A stretch of 64,000 bases of DNA, from contig JAVTVJ010000143.1 in NCBI GenBank assembly GCA_034509425.1, positions 930,001 to 994,000 of the forward strand, given 5' to 3'. Source of the DNA: Eopsaltria australis. Taxonomy: Eukaryota; Chordata; Aves; Passeriformes; Petroicidae. Within the stretch, counting starts at the first letter, position 1; every line of letters begins with the position of its first letter. The position numbers and the translations under genes are program-made. The notes beneath the pieces were generated by a model. The model did not search any database. It was not told the origin of the DNA and saw only the letters and a program-made list of their open reading frames with translations. This document shows positions 1 to 15,000 of this stretch, piece by piece.

Positions 1-3000
1 TATTTTCTTCCTTTCTGTTGTGCTGCCAAGTCCAGTCCTTCCAAAACACATCTTCCTCTTGGCTCTGAAAGCCCCTTGGCAGGGGAAGGCAATCCCACGC
101 CTCCTCACACATGGGCCAGCTAAGGTCCATGGAGGAGCAACTACTTGTCCACAATCAGCTAGGAGACCATCAGCAGAGCTGGGGAAAGTAGATGGGTTTC
201 ATTAATACAGAGCCTCTCTCCCTTTAGACATGAGAGATCCAGCCCTCACTGAGGCCCCTAGGAATTTACCATCTCTATCCAAAAGGGGAGGTTTTTCACC
301 CTGAGACACTAAACAGCAAGAAAGCTACATGAAGCAAACACGACCTGAGGCTGGCATATTTAAAGGTGACTTAAGGACCCAGACATTCAATCCCCATGAA
401 AACAAATGAGAATCAGTTGGCAGAAAAGGGCTGTCTTATATTCATGCCAACCAAACGGTTAAAATTAGTTACAATTGGTAAAGCATTTTGAAGAAAATGT
501 GGAACACTTATATAAAAGCTGAGTGTTGCTCAGAAACAAAGATCTCTTTTCCTGTAATTGTGTTTAATGATCTCTGAAGAACAAGCAGACAATCCACAAG
601 GATGACTACCACCATCACATATGTTCCTGTGACAATGAGGGGAATTAGGCTGAAACAAAGACTAATATGCTATCCTTACAAGGCAGTTTTCACTTCTAGT
701 TTGGCTCCCTCTTTACTTAAATACTTATTTACACAAACAGGCAAACTCTGTGCATCAATGATGAAGTATTTCACAAGCAGAAAAGAAAATGTATTATGAC
801 TGATATCAGTCCAGTTTGCCCTGAAGATATCTAAACACTCACCTACCACACAAAAAGATTTCAGTCTCCTCTCTGACTCCCAGCTGGGTCGTGTCTGGTC
901 CACAGTATCCACCAGTATCCTCTGAGCTGGGGAAGGCCAATCTAAGAGCAGAGCTTCAGCAGCATTGCAAGGGCAGGTCCTGGATCATTTCACTGACTTT
1001 CATGCACTGAAAACTCAGCTTTGAGCTCTTTTTTGACTTGTTTCAATCCTGAGGAAGGATGGTTTGTCCCCTCTGGGACAAGCTCTTTGAGGCTGGCTGA
1101 TTTCTGCTGCAGTCCAGAGCACCCTGCACTGCCAAATGAAGAGCTCACTCACAAATTCTGACTCACCTCAGTCGGTGCTGATAGCAAGAGCAGCATAGAC
1201 CAATGTGTGCTAACCAAAAGATCTTCAAGACCACCTGGATATTTTTGCATCTGGACTGTGACTGCACCCTCTCTTTTTTCCACTGCTTCTCCTCATTATC
1301 ACCTTAGTTAACAGTGGGTGAGAAACTAAATTTACCTGGAAGTCCATGTGCTCACACATAGGTAGCATAAGGGCAGGGTTCTTCAGCAGCTCAGTTGATT
1401 TGTTGTGGTTTGCCCCCATGGTCAATGTTTGTCAGCTTCCTGAGGATATGCCCACAGGGAAGAGGTGCAGAGAGGCCTGAACACACCCACAGGGCTGCCT
1501 GGAAGCTTTGGGTGCAACTGGTCCAGAGAGAGACAGGCAGGTGCAAATGAGCTGGTCTTCGTCCTATTTTGCAGGTCAGGTCTGGATCTAGGACAGAAAT
1601 ACCCAGGGAAAAACTTCTCTAGACTGGAGCTAACATTATACAGGCAGAATGTGGTTTTCACTTCTTTGTCGCAAGTTCTGGGTAAGGTGAAGCGAATTCC
1701 TGGAAACTGAAGGGTTTGGACACTAGAGTTGTAGACTTGGAAAAATACTACTTCTGGCTACGATGATTTATTTATAGCTGCAATTAAAGACAAAAAGCCT
1801 CTTCAGAGAGGGAGGATGAAGTGGAAACAAGGCCAGGCCTAGAAATCTAAGACTACAGGGATTCCCAGAGCAAAATTAATCAGGGAACTGAGTTGTTTTC
1901 TATTTACTTTTTTCCTAAAGGGTTATCTCTTTATTTTACTTATCTGGCCCTCAGCTTTGCAACAACTGCATTTCTGGACCTTCCCCATGAGCTTTGGAAA
2001 CAGGCCAAACACTAAAATGGAGACTGGGGATGGGTCTCAAACTCACAAGAAAGACTTGTAAGCCTTCAGCCACAAAGCCCATCCTGCACCTTACCCCTGG
2101 AGCTGTTCTCTGCCCAGCCACAGCAAAGGCAGTGACAGCTTTGGGATGTGGCAGTGGAGGGAAAGAGGAGAGCCCAAAATCACCAACTGCATGGAAGACC
2201 AAGGAAGTACAAGAAGGCAAGAAAGAGGCTGAAAGTTCTTACATCTACAAAAAGAAATGCGTGTGGTAGGATTTTCTCTGTGCCGGCCTTTGATTTACAG
2301 CCTGCCAGGCTATATATTATTCCAGCTTTTAAAAGAGTGGGTGTGGTGCAAACCCCCAGACAACCTTTTGAGATAGAGCTCTGTAGATGTCTCTTCATTC
2401 CTTTTAGATCCAGTTTTTGGCCCTGCAAATATCCCCTGATGAATAAAAGATCTGGCTCCAGCCACCATGACTTGGATAACAAATGAGGTGGGGGAACTGC
2501 AGATCGATTCTAACAGCAAGACAAGTCAAAGGAGGTGCTTCTTTGCTGCCCCAGTGCTGTCCCACCCCTTCTGACCAGGGGCTCCAGTCAAGACTTCCAG
2601 GCTAGATAGTACATCTAATCACTGCAGCAATCAGAGAAGTGCCCAGGCAGACCAAAACTAGGGACATTGTCTCACACAGAAAAGCCAGGGCTTCTACAGG
2701 TTTTCCCTTCAACCTACATTACCCTGTGTATTTATTCCATTCCAGCCTGGAAGAAGAGGCCACTACTCCCTGTTTATATACACTCTGCTCCAAGAGAGGT
2801 TTTCCAGTCTCTTAGAACTGCCTGACTTCTGCACTGTGACAAGAAGCTGCACTGCACCACCTTTCACGTAACTTCTCATGCAGCTTTCCCCCCACACTGC
2901 ATCCACTGAAACATGTGTGGACTACTAGCAGCAGTTGTCTTTAGACAGGTACAAGAAACACAGCTAAAACCCATGGCAGAGAGGTAGTACCTCTCCCTAA

Positions 3001-6000
3001 AATGGGGAAGAAGCAAGACCAGATGAACTTTAACTCACAGGATTTATAGGACTGGCTGAAACAATTAGCAATTACCTATGTGTCTCTTATCAAGGATGTC
3101 TGAGGTGCATGACAGACAGAACAAAGCAAACTTTATGCCTAAAATTAAATAAGCTTGTGGATTGTAAAAGGATGAAAAGTCAGGTTAGCTACAGTTCCCA
3201 GGAGAAAAAAAATCTGAAACATAAATAAATAATGAATAAATACCACAAAGTATTCGTAAGCACAGAAGATAACAAAGCAAAGTCTTAGGCTAATATGGCT
3301 TTAATCAGAAATAATTTGGATCTAGCTAAGCTAATTTCCCTCTATGTCAGGCTTCATGGATAGCAGAGAGGCCATTACATGTCTTGACTTATAAAGCTTC
3401 AGATGCATAACATCCTCCTAAGAGATGAAATAAATGTCTCAAACAAACTTGCACAGAGCAGATGCAAAAGTGATTGGAAATATGATACTTGGATGCTAAC
3501 TATCAATGGGTCACTGTCAAAATGGAGGGATTAACCCAGCAGAGCTGTGCCGTGTTTGTTGTGAGTCCAGATTTCTTCAAAGTTTTCTCTAACAACTTGA
3601 GCCATTAGATAGATTGCACGCTTGTAAAATACACAGCTGCTATGTAGCTGGGAAGAGCTGCCTGAAGACAGGCTTGAATTCTGATCTTGACAGTGGGGAA
3701 AATGTCTGAAAAAAAATTGGACCCCGTTCATTACAGATAAGGATAAGTAAAACCTGTCCACAATTCCTCAGGAAATTATGGAGAGCTTTGTGATGGACTG
3801 CAAACTTAATAGGAGTCAGCCATGTCTCACGGCTACAGACAAAAGACAAATGTTGTCCTGGGTTGTACAAACATGAGTCCAGCCTGTAAAACATGTGGAG
3901 AAACCCTTCTGCTCTGGTCCACATGGCTACGCCTTAGCAAGAGTGTTCATCTAGTCTCAGGACAGTGAACTCCAAAAATATGTACATTCACAGGAAATAA
4001 TCTGGAGGAAAACAACACAAAGATTTAGGACAATCTCACCTGCGTTGAGCTTTGAGCGAAGTGCGGTTGTCCATCACACAAGAGAAACCCATCAACAGTT
4101 AAAGTACAATGACAGCTTTCAGACTTCTCAAAGTCTCACCTGCCTTTTTAAGTCTAGGCACCAGACACTCTCCACTTCAAAAACACGGAGCAGGTAATCC
4201 ATACACACTTTAGGAAAACATGGCATGTGATGGAGGGTGGTCCAGTGAAGGCCACAGTGTAAGCAAGAACTTTTGGCCCACAAAGAGCAGGAGCTACTGA
4301 ATACCCTTTGCCTCCAACAGCCCACCCAAAAGGCATCGCAGTGGAAGGCAGTTTCTGTATCCTGAGAGCAGCTGGGCCAGGGTGCGTGTGAGACCTTGAT
4401 TAAAAACAGGCTGCAGTTCACATTTCAGCTCTGCTTCTGGCGATCCGTGAGAACTTCCTCATTCCTAGAGGGTCTCCTCATCCCAGATGAGAGAGCTGGT
4501 GTCTGGGGAAGACCTTTAGTATTCATTACAAAAATGTTTCAACCCTCTTGTCGGTCTCTCCTCACTTCACCAAAGCATGCAGACAATCTTATTTTTCAGG
4601 AGCACCCACCAGCTCTCCCTCAACTGGCTCTGCTGCTTGAATGCCTGACTCACCCCTACTGCTGCCAATGGAAAATGCCTCCATCAATGTAAAGCACTTC
4701 ACAGGTTTCAGTGGAACCTGTACAGGACCCCAAAGCAATGGTACTGAAACGTGAGAAACCCTCAGCTGCCACAAGTGACTCATGACACCGAAGAGGAGGG
4801 GGGAAATCCTGAAATACAAGTGGAAGAGCATTGTGCTGGACCAGAATCATGCAGCAGGCACAGCAAGACCAAGCCACAGAGCTCTGTAGGTTTGGGAGTG
4901 ATCTCCCCTCCCCAGGCACACCAAAATGCAGAGGTAACATGGCGGCTCTCCAGAGAAAAGGATGGAATGCCAGTCCCTGGTGGAGCTGCAGGTTCCCATC
5001 CCCAGTCGCAGTGGCTGAAACATGCCATGCTCCCAGCTAGAAGGAGAGGAGCATCCCCAAACACCAAGGGAGGGGCATCTCCAGTGCCTAAAAAGCCTAG
5101 AGGAAGGTCCAGACAACAAGAACAGCAAAGAGCAAGCAAAGCTCTGTGGAATATGAAAGGAAGAAATAAGTAAAAGCAGATGGAGTTGTGCCACAGAGGG
5201 CTTTTCCCTTGCATCTCCGGCATTCCGAAAACAGTCACCTCCCCTGCCCAGATGGTCTCTGTCCTCACTGAACTGGGCAACTCTGCTCTCAGCTCTGTCT
5301 GGCAGCCCTTGTCCATGGGGAGTGCTAAACCTCAGAGTCCCAATACACACACTGCAGACAAATTTTAACTACTTCCCTCGCTCCAAAGCAAAGCCAACTG
5401 CATTGGAGTCCCAGCACAATGAAAGCATAACACAGGGACAAGGCTTCATAACACAGACCAAAAAAACCTCTGAAATTTCATTTAGTTTGTTATCCCCATT
5501 TTTTTTCCAGGTAGGTTTAAACATGATCTAATTATGATCTAACCATTAATTTAAATACCACTTAATGCAGAAGTTCACATTGGTTTGGTTACATTAGGGC
5601 AAGGACTGATCCGAGCAGGGTCTGCAGGGTGCATTTGGCCTGAACCATTTCCTGATTGATCCACAGAGTATTACTCAGGGATCTGAGTTCTTTAATAATA
5701 ACTTCCACTTAACAAATTTAAGTTTTTGTATAGATCAGTTCTAACCAGTGCCTGATCTGGACTGGAAAGGTCTCTGTATGTTGCATACCCTGCTGTAGAT
5801 GTGTCTCTAATACAAAGATGGCATCCTGAGCACACACAGACCACGCCTGTACTCTCAGGGAAATACTGGTGTTACTGCATCATGACAAGAAGTTATATTG
5901 CTTTAAAGGCAGCAGCCCAGAGCAGCATAAATTTTTTGCACAAGCTCTCAGATCTTCCCCTGAAAGCAAGGGACAGCAATTATTTCTGAACCAAAACAAC

Positions 6001-8170
6001 CATGCAACAGTGGCAGTAAATGATTTAATTTGTTTTCTGGAAAATGCTGTGTTCAAGCCAGGCCAATCAAAGTGACCCAGTATCCAAGGCATTCGTGCCA
6101 CTTGTTAAAAATGCCGAATTGTCCTTCCAGCTAATCTACTAGCATAAAACCCAGTACATTTTAATTGGCTGACTGATTTGCAGAGATCTTACTGGACCTG
6201 TGTCTTAGGTCTGCTCTGAATAAAGAAACTAACAGAAGTGTCTGGGAAAGACCAACAGGGCCTGCAGCCATCAAGGAAACACTCACCATCTTGAGAAGTT
6301 TGGCTGTATCTCGTTGGCAGCTGATGGAAGTCCATGAAGAAGGAAGTGCCCTCACAAATGAAACTCCACGCAAGTCATAGCCCAGTTGAAGGTAGGAAAC
6401 TCTGCTGTACATTGCAGAGCTGAGAGCCTTCTTCAAAGAGCAGACACACATCATTCCCCAGCTGAGCATTTTATATGTGCACACAGCATTGCAAAGTCTA
6501 CTATTATAATTTGGTGTTGGTAAAAACAATGGCTTCTGAGGGATATAGATGTGGGCTCAACAAAAAACACTAAACACTCCCGCTTGATTGTTAATGATTT
6601 TTAGTAGATTTTAGATTACAGTAGCTATGACTTTTCTGCTCATGACTTAACACACCCCTTTTACCAAAAGCTGGCTGCACAAATGTCTGGCTAGAACCAA
6701 TTGCTGTCATTCCACTGCTTCTGGTGCTGATCCCCACTAACCATCCATACAGCACAATGTTTTTATGTAGCTGCTCTCGATTTAAACAAAGCTTACAAAA
6801 TAGGCATACAGAGAAACTTCAGGTATGATTTATGAAGCCACATCAGCATGGCCCACAGCCCAGCCCAGCCAGCCTCCTGAGCTGCTTGGCTCAGCTGTGG
6901 TGTCACACTGACACAGGGCTGGAGCCACCTTGGGCACCGCATCACTCAGGGCAGAGGCACTCAGAGGAATCACGCCTAACACACAAAGGACAGGAAAGGG
7001 AACACACACTTGGAGTCACTTACCTGAGCTTACAGAGCTGGTCAGCCACTTGGACAGGCACTGCTCCCAAGCTCCAGCCTGCTGTCCACTTGCCCATGCT
7101 GTCAGGCTGCCAGTGGAGAGTTCAAAGGACAGTTTCAGCTGCTCACACACATATGGCTGCTGGCACGTGGCTCGGGAGGAGGAAGATAATAACAGATCAT
7201 CTAAGGATAACATAATGCTGTATATCAGATCATGCTGAAAGGGGCCCAAGCCAAGTACGCTTTTTTCCCCTCTTCAGTGGAATTTCCTTGTGTATGCATG
7301 TTTTATTCTGAAGATGACATTTGTTTGCCTAGAAGAGGAGATTATTCTGCAGACTATTTTCTTTAAAGAAAAAAAAATTAAGAGACTTCCAGGTCACTAG
7401 AAAAATTTACAAGTTTTTTTTTTTTCAAAGGAGAGACCAAATGAAAGAAATGCACCCAGTGAGCATGAAGCAAAATAACAGAAATAATGAGAATAAATTA
7501 ATCCTTTAGATTTGCAGATTAACCCTGCATTTTCTCAGCCATGCCTAATTCATGTATGTCTTAGTATCCTGGTTCTCTTCTGCATATAGGTCCACCTGGT
7601 GCTGCCAGGGAAGTTCCTTCCACACTTCCCCTAAACAGAAAAACATGGGTGAGCAGTTTTCATGGGTTTTATATTTTCAGCCAAAACCACACCTTCTACT
7701 CTTTCATCTCTATTCCCTGTCCCCATAGTCAAATCACAAACTCATCAGGGACAGACATGCCCATAGGGAAAAATAAGAGGACACAAGAGCAGTCTCCCCA
7801 ACAGCGCTTTACCAAGGTCATTTGGGCTGCATCTTCACTGTTTCTCAGCCTGAAGTGTCCTACTCTATGTTTCAGCCCTTTTTGACTGCTAAAGGTTCTT
7901 GCAGTAGACATATCTTCTGCAAATAGAAATTCACAGACAATATATTTACTTTTCTTATCAACCTTTCACCCCTAGACTGTAGGCTTTTCAAACGTAGGTC
8001 AAAAACTGCTTATCTAGCTTCTCTCCCTCACATCCTTCCAGCACTCAGGCAATTTAATCCTATTCATCATGCATGTCAACCATGTCTGAACCTTGTATAA
8101 TTTTGCAATCAAGGACTATATTTAGTCTCATCACATTCTTCCCCTACTCCTCAAAAAGTGGTAGACCTTA
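1..8170. other. Intergenic DNA, no gene seen
   Basis: Both strands hold only short, unrelated open frames with no family resemblance and no linked splice sites. By human synteny this is the MRPL23-to-IGF2 side. No IGF2 coding exon is present. Confidence 0.65.
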
Positions 8171-8179
8171 GTATCAGAG

Positions 8180-8475
8180 ACCATTTCAAGTCACAAAGGA
8201 CCTCTTGAAATCATCCAGTCCCACGTTCTATTTGAAGCAGGGCCAGCTAAGAAGAGTTTGTTCTAGATCTTGTCCATTCAGGTTCAGAATATCCCCAAGG
8301 ATATCAATCCCACATCATCTGTGGGATCCTACTCTTGTGTTCCACAATCCTCAAAATGATGGGCATTTTCTGTCTAATATCTAATAGAAATTGCTGGGTT
8401 TGGAACTTGTGTCCACTGCCAACCCTATCACTGTCCATCTCTGAGCCAAACAGCCTGTTTTTCCAGGCTCCTCTT
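8180..8475 (-). mobile_element. CR1 LINE 3' fragment, antisense
   Basis: The plus-strand pieces aaaggacctcttgaaatcat, ccagtcccacg, gaatatccccaaggatatca and a tail at ctccatctctgagcc are the reverse complement of the CR1 3' region. It is strongly diverged, so this is an old copy. Confidence 0.78.
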
Positions 8476-8934
8476 GGGTACTTCTAATGAGTACAATGCT
8501 CACACAGCAATTTCAGTCTCAAATTTGGACTTAGACTAGGAAATTATAGCAGTTCCTTCCACATCAGCAAAGGAAAGCTGAATGTTAGAAGGACAATGCC
8601 AAAGAATTCATAACCAAAAGTCAGAAGAAGTAACTGGGAGTCTTCCCATCACATTCAATAAACTTGGAGTAAAATCCAGGAAGTGGACAGATAGCACAGT
8701 GAGAAAAGGTTTGGAGATGCATTTCCTTAATGGTTTAAGGCAAACGGGTTTTAAAATTTGTCCCTACATGCATGGATTGACTATCAGATCCCTTTTTAAT
8801 TCCTACTGCCAAAAGCAAGAAAAAAAAAATTCTCACAAAATTCTTATTTGGAACTCAAAGAATGCTTGGCATAAGTTGGAGAGGATATGGTATAATTTTT
8901 CATGAGTAATAAATGTTTAAGTCATGCTTGAAGC

Positions 8935-9030
8935 GCAAAATTCAATTCAACTTTAATTAGGGAGGCGTCACTAAAGCTCTTATTATGATTTTATGGGCCA
9001 CAGAGGAGATCAGATCAAATTCTCGAGTTA
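8935..9030. promoter_or_regulatory. Candidate conserved non-coding element
   Basis: Unique sequence with aactttaattagggaggcgt, attttatgggcc (HOX/CDX-like TTTATGG) and atcagatcaaat in close succession, resembling enhancer cores. Evidence is by eye only. Confidence 0.2.
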
Positions 9031-12000
9031 CGCTGAACGGGGCAGAAAAGGCAAAGAGGAGATCACACGCAGGACGATTCAGCTCATCAGCACTCTGCTG
9101 TTTGTGTGTTACTGTTCAAATCTACCTGATCCAGAGATGACTGATTTTTAAGGATCCCTAGTACTGTAATGCTACTAATAGAGGAGGGTTTCAATAGTAT
9201 TGTTCCCTGGTCTACACTGTGCCATGAACTAAGTCTTTGGGAGAAGCTGGGGCATGGTGAGCAAACTCTACTTGGCTATTTACCAAGTATGATCAGATAC
9301 CTTTCCAGCTGCAGCAGCATCAGCTTTACCATAGTCTAAAGCTGTTGGCATGTGTCTCTTTTTGGGTTTTTTTTCCTCTCCTCAAAATAAAAAGGACACA
9401 CCTGCAGAGAAAAACCAAACACAATCAAGATGGTCCTCCAATGTGCAGAGTCAGAACCCCAGCAACTGCTGTCAAGGGAAAGATATAGAAAATATATCGC
9501 AATGTGCTATCTGGATTGTTTGCTGAGATTGGGAGATAATATTTCTGTTTAAAGATAAAGAGCTGGGACCACAGGGACACAGATGCAGGTATGACATCTC
9601 TCATTACCCCCCAGAACTCAGGTATTAGAGGGAGATACGGTTCCATCATTTTTCCTTTTCTTCTGCCACTTAAGGCAATAATTAATCTCTTAACACTGGC
9701 TGAAGACACATGCTTTTCTGGGAAACACAAATGAAGACACTACAGGTTTTAAAGGCTGACAGGATTCCTCTTTTTTGAATATTAAATAATTTTGTTTTGA
9801 AAATATTTGCAGCAAAATGGCCATGTAGCCACATCAAGCCTGCAATAATTTTTGTTCACTTTTTAGCATGTGTTGCAAGAATAGGTGGAGTATAGGAAAA
9901 GAATAAAAGAAAAAGAAAGCAGAGAAATGTACAGTAAACCATAGAAAACAGCAGAGAAATGATAGTACAGAAAATACACCAGTAGGTGTAACTGTGATCC
10001 AGTCAGGCCAGATATGGTAAGAAACCATATCTTGGACAGGTCCCATTAAAAACAGGCAGGTTCATGTTGCACAGGCCTATTCTGCAATCCTTGAGAAGCA
10101 GCAAAGTGGGCTCTCCCTGGCTCCTGGGCTCCAACAACATGCAATAGGACAGCTGAAACAAGACAAAGATTGAAGACTGGAGGGAGAAAAAAAAAGAGAG
10201 AGAAAAAACCCACACACTCTTGGCTATAGATGCCTTACAAGTCATTACATTAAGTGGTGTAATTGTCCACAGTAAAATCAGGGAATGACAGATTAAAATA
10301 CTTCCCTTTATGGCAGGGGCAGACTCCTGGGAGCAGCAGTAGTGCCATAGCCATGGAGTCCAGAGAGCAAGGTGTGGGAGGCAATACCAATAACTTATTT
10401 TGCATCCAGGTCCAACCTGCATGCTTATGTCCACTATCATTACTTTGAAGAAGCCATATCCAAGGAGAAGACACAGAAGAGCATTACCATATCAGGAAGG
10501 ATGTTTCCTTTCAGTTATTCCTTTTTCTCACCATGTGCCTTTGCAGTTAGTGTTTGCTCAGTGGCAGAATCTCTAGCAAGTAAGTATTGACAGCAGTGTA
10601 GATCAGGAAGGTTATTTCCACAAAGGTTTACCTTGGAAGAAGCTGGCCCCCATGCTGGAGTTGCCTTGTTCCATTCCACACACAGAAGGAGGTATGCATG
10701 TTCAGCACATTTCCTTGGCAAACTAAGATCTGCAAATTTTGCCCCCAGAACAGGTGCTAAGGCACCAGATGTTATCAAGCGCCAGACCCAGGAGAAGAAC
10801 TCAGTGCTTTGATCCGTCTCAGCCGTCTAGATCCCACTTCAGCTTGCCACACTTCGTGGTGCCTTCCTTCTCCCACCACACATCCCATTCTCCTCTCAGT
10901 TAAATGCTGTGCTCCTACATCCCCTCTCTGTTGCTTAGATGAGAACCAATTAGTTAAAGCAATGCCCTGAAACAATTAGGCAACTTGCTCACCTACTCCA
11001 GGAGAGCTGGCTAGTAAAATAGAAAACTTTGCAGACAGACAGATATGTAAGAAAGATCAGTGTTTCTTACCCAATCTGTCTCCTGGGATCAGAGTATGGT
11101 TGTGAAATATATCAGAATCCTGTTTTCTTCTTTCCTTTCCTAAGTTTGTGTCTGAGGGCTTAATTTTTATTGGGATGGTGTTGCAAACAAACCAGCCAGG
11201 GGCTTCAGAAAATGTCTCTATCCCTGATCCTTCACAAGCGAGTCCAAACATTCTTCAGATGGTCTTTGGAAATTATCTGAAGCAAAGGGGCTCTAACTCT
11301 GATGTGGACATGGTTAAAAGCTGTAAGAAGCTCCCTGGGTTGGAATGGCACCTACAGGCTTAACGTATTTACATTAATCAAGATTCAATCAAAGGCTTAT
11401 TGGCACTCTCAGTCTGTGTGCCTGCATTACAAATAGCAATACAGATTTCTGGGAAGGTTTAGTCAAGGCCTTAGCATAACTTGCAGCTACAGTACAAAAA
11501 TACATAAACCATATAAGGTTACACAGTTCATTAAATGTTAGCAATATGCTTAAAACTAAAACTAAGGCATGCACTTTATATACAATTTTGATTGTCTATA
11601 ATCCATGTCAACACAGCTGTGCTACAGACCTCCTAAGTCACTGTTAGCAAGTCCATCTGCTTCACTGAACTGTGTCTAGTTTTCAAATAATGGCAATTTC
11701 TTTAACATTTTATGATTCCTGACTGTGAAAACTGCCTCTTGCATGAGCCCGTGTCAAAATCTGACTAATGTTGCAAACTGTGTGGTGCAATGAGATTTTG
11801 TTGGCAGTTGGAGAAACATAAAAATGTTAAGACACTTCGCAAAAGTTTCACAAAGGAGTCACTGAATAAATCTTTTAATCTCAAGTAGCACGTACTTCAT
11901 TACATCAGCATTTTTCAAGGAATGTTCCTATTGTCAATGAAAATTAGCTCCAAGAATCTGAAAGCAGGACGACTTGACAAGGGAACCAGAATCCCGGAAT

Positions 12001-15000
12001 TATGGCTTGTGTGTCAAGCATTCTGTAAAAAAACAGACTTCTGAAAAGCTGGCTCTTCCGCTTTACAAACACAGGCCTTTACTACCCCAGTAACACCAAA
12101 GCAGATAATCTTTACAGGAAGATTTTGGATGCTTCTCAGTTAGAGAAATGTCATCATTCCCATCTGTTTTGCTGTGTACTATATCCACGGAAACTTCCCA
12201 TCATTGGTGACAGGACTAGCTCTGGGACCTTAACTCCCAGGCTAGATTCCCTAAACACGGTGTAAGAGTGTTTATAATGGTGCTCAGCTTTTTTGTACAC
12301 TCCTCAACAGTAGTCATCATCCAAGTTATTGAGGAGATTTAACTATGCAAAAGCTTTGAAGAGCTGGTGATAAGTTGTTTTCTGAGTAGAATGAACATAA
12401 ATATCAGATTCCTGAATCAGAATAATTTTTCATAACTTAGTGACTGAAGAGCTATTTTTTTCCCTCCCCTGACTTCATTCAAGTATTGTCATTTGCCTTC
12501 AGAATCGTCTGGCAAGTCTAAAATCAAACCTGTTTTTTCCAGGGATAGAGAAAATCTGTAACAGAACATTGCATAGAAGCAGGTTGCAACTTGCCTTATA
12601 GAAAAGTCAGCACTTCCCCCTAACAGCAAGGTCTTCAAATAATTCAGTCACATAAAGCAAGAGGCCACGTATCTGCCACCTCTTAAAAGTACCCTTTATG
12701 TGGCAAACAAAACAACAAATCCAACCTATTGGCAGTCTCAGCAATGGCTGTGGACATTTGTTCTGCCTGATGTATGAGCCCTCATCAGCACTGTAGGTGT
12801 GCTCTCAGTCAGTCTGTTGCACATTTACCATGTGCCTTTTAGACTTCATTTGTTCCTTACAGGAAGCCTAGACATTTATACTTTAATACCTTTTATACCT
12901 TCAGCAGACATCTCAAATAAAATGAATAATATCTGGCCAGCTCACTGCTGGAATGGGAGAACCAAGAAAAGTGATGTGAGTGAGTCAGCAGCTACAGCTA
13001 TTACTCATATGTGGATATCGAATGTGCGCCGGAGCCCAGGGTAACGCACGCATGGAGGGAGGTCTGTCTCTCTGTGCCATGTGCGTGGTGGGCTGATCAT
13101 TACTAAAAAGGCCTTTCTCCTTGCCAAGGGCTGACTTGCAGAGCGCCACAAGTTCTCTTGGTGTGAAGGCCAAGACGATGCTGCAAGAGCTTCACAGCTT
13201 GGCAGGAGGTACCATCAAGCACAGAGCAACTCTGGGGAGTGGGTGTTTCATCACCCCTCCACCCTCTCCCCATTTCCTTGTTCTCAAGAGAAAGATTCCA
13301 TTGCTTCACCCTTTCATGCAGAACAACTCCCCCCACCGGCCCTCTACTTTTTTCCTTGAGAAAAGAAGGGCAGAGCAGGCAGAGCAGAGACCCTCTTCTC
13401 TCCTGCACTCACCTGACTCACGATCAGGAGACATCCCAGCCTTCGAGGTGTGCTTTTACCAGCCCTGTTCTCAGAGCAGAAAAGCAGAAGTAGCTGCTCA
13501 CATCCTTCCTTTCTGGCACAGCTGTCAAATGTGCCAACACAGCCCTTCACTACGTCTGCTTCACTGCACCCCAGTTTCTTCTCTGAGTGCACACAATGAC
13601 AAGCTAACCATTAAAAAGGGATAATTTGGGGAACAAATTATTTAAATGTCCACCTCTCTTGTACTCCTCTACTTTCTCCACCCTTCTCCCATGGGAATAA
13701 ATGCATTTATAACTTCCCCTACCCTACACTTTGGACACCCAAGGCAAACATCTCCTGGGAGATCCCAGCATGACTGGGTGCTGGGAGAACATCAAGCACC
13801 CAACTCCATCACAAACCATAAAACCATCTCACCAAAAGGCTCTTGCAGTTCTCAGAAAGGGGACGTACTTGGAGTGACTGGAAAGACCTTGACCTGGATG
13901 CAATGGCCCAGTGGTACTGCTCAGGCTGGGATCAGAGAGAGGCAGAGGCAGAGCTCCAAGAGGACTGTGCTGTGAGCCAAGATACACACTGAGACTTGGG
14001 ACCTGTTTTAATTATTGTTTCATTTCTTTCACTGCTCAGGAACATGTAACAAGCTGAAATGTGCGTCGTGCCTGTAAACATTTACTTTCTTTTGGTCTTG
14101 TGCAATGCTGTGTCTCATTCTCTTGGATGGTGCCTGGAATGCATGAATAGCCATAACAGATTGGCTGAATGACTGTCAACTCAACCGTCCATCTCCGACA
14201 GTGACCAGCACAAGCTGCTTGGAAGGAAGTTGCTAGAAACCCCACATCAGGTACTTGTGGATTAAGTTGCCTCCAAGGGAAGTTGCTCCTTTCTGCCATG
14301 TGATTCGTGTTTGACTAATGCCCTAAAAAAATCAGGAAATTCTGCCTGCCCATCCACTATTTTATCCCATGCCAATTCATGCACTCACAGGGTGCTTTGC
14401 ACTGGTGTGCCTGCCAGCTCCTTTTGGTGGAGCACGACACGGGGTGGTGCAGGTTAATCACGCCCCGCACGCAGAACCGCGGGCCTCGCACGGTCAGACA
14501 CGTGGGGCTGCAGTTGCCGTAAGCCTGATGGCTCACAGACCCAGAAATCTGAGTCAGTGTCGGCACACTCGCTGCAGATGCACTCTGGCCCTTTGTACTC
14601 ACAGCCTGTGAGCACGAGGCGTTTGGGGATCCTGCCCCTCTTGCTTGCAGGAACAGTTGTTTGTGAACGGCGCAAGAGAAGGGGCATGCACGCCATCAAC
14701 AACTTGTGATCTTCCCCAGGCCTTTGGCAGGGAAATTATCTTGCAATTTGGCAAACCTCACCAGATGCACAAGAGGCCGGCTGGGGCCACAGCAAAGAGT
14801 AGGCCAGCCCGGGAGCACCAGCCTCCCCCAGCCCTCCGGCAGGGCTGTCTGCCTTGCACTGAAAAGGAAAAGAACCTTTGCCCCTTCTTTTGGGTCCGAA
14901 GGAGCATCTGCAGGACTGAAACCAATCAAAGCCAGCTGTGAAAAATGAAGGGGAGAAGGCAGAGAAACGCTGATTATTATGACTAGGAAAAACGCTATTA

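Noticed and set aside
1..1000. Idea that the left end is the IGF2 3' untranslated region
   Set aside because: Nothing in the sequence can be tied to IGF2. There is no coding exon, and the distance between the genes in this species is unknown.
4751..5350. Overlapping long open frames on both strands (140-178 codons)
   Set aside because: No protein family resemblance, low-complexity Pro/Ser composition in several frames at once, and no splice context. They look like chance frames in G+C-richer DNA.
13121..13624. Plus-strand open frame of 167 codons
   Set aside because: No recognisable domain, and open frames also occur on the other strand. Nothing suggests selection on the protein.
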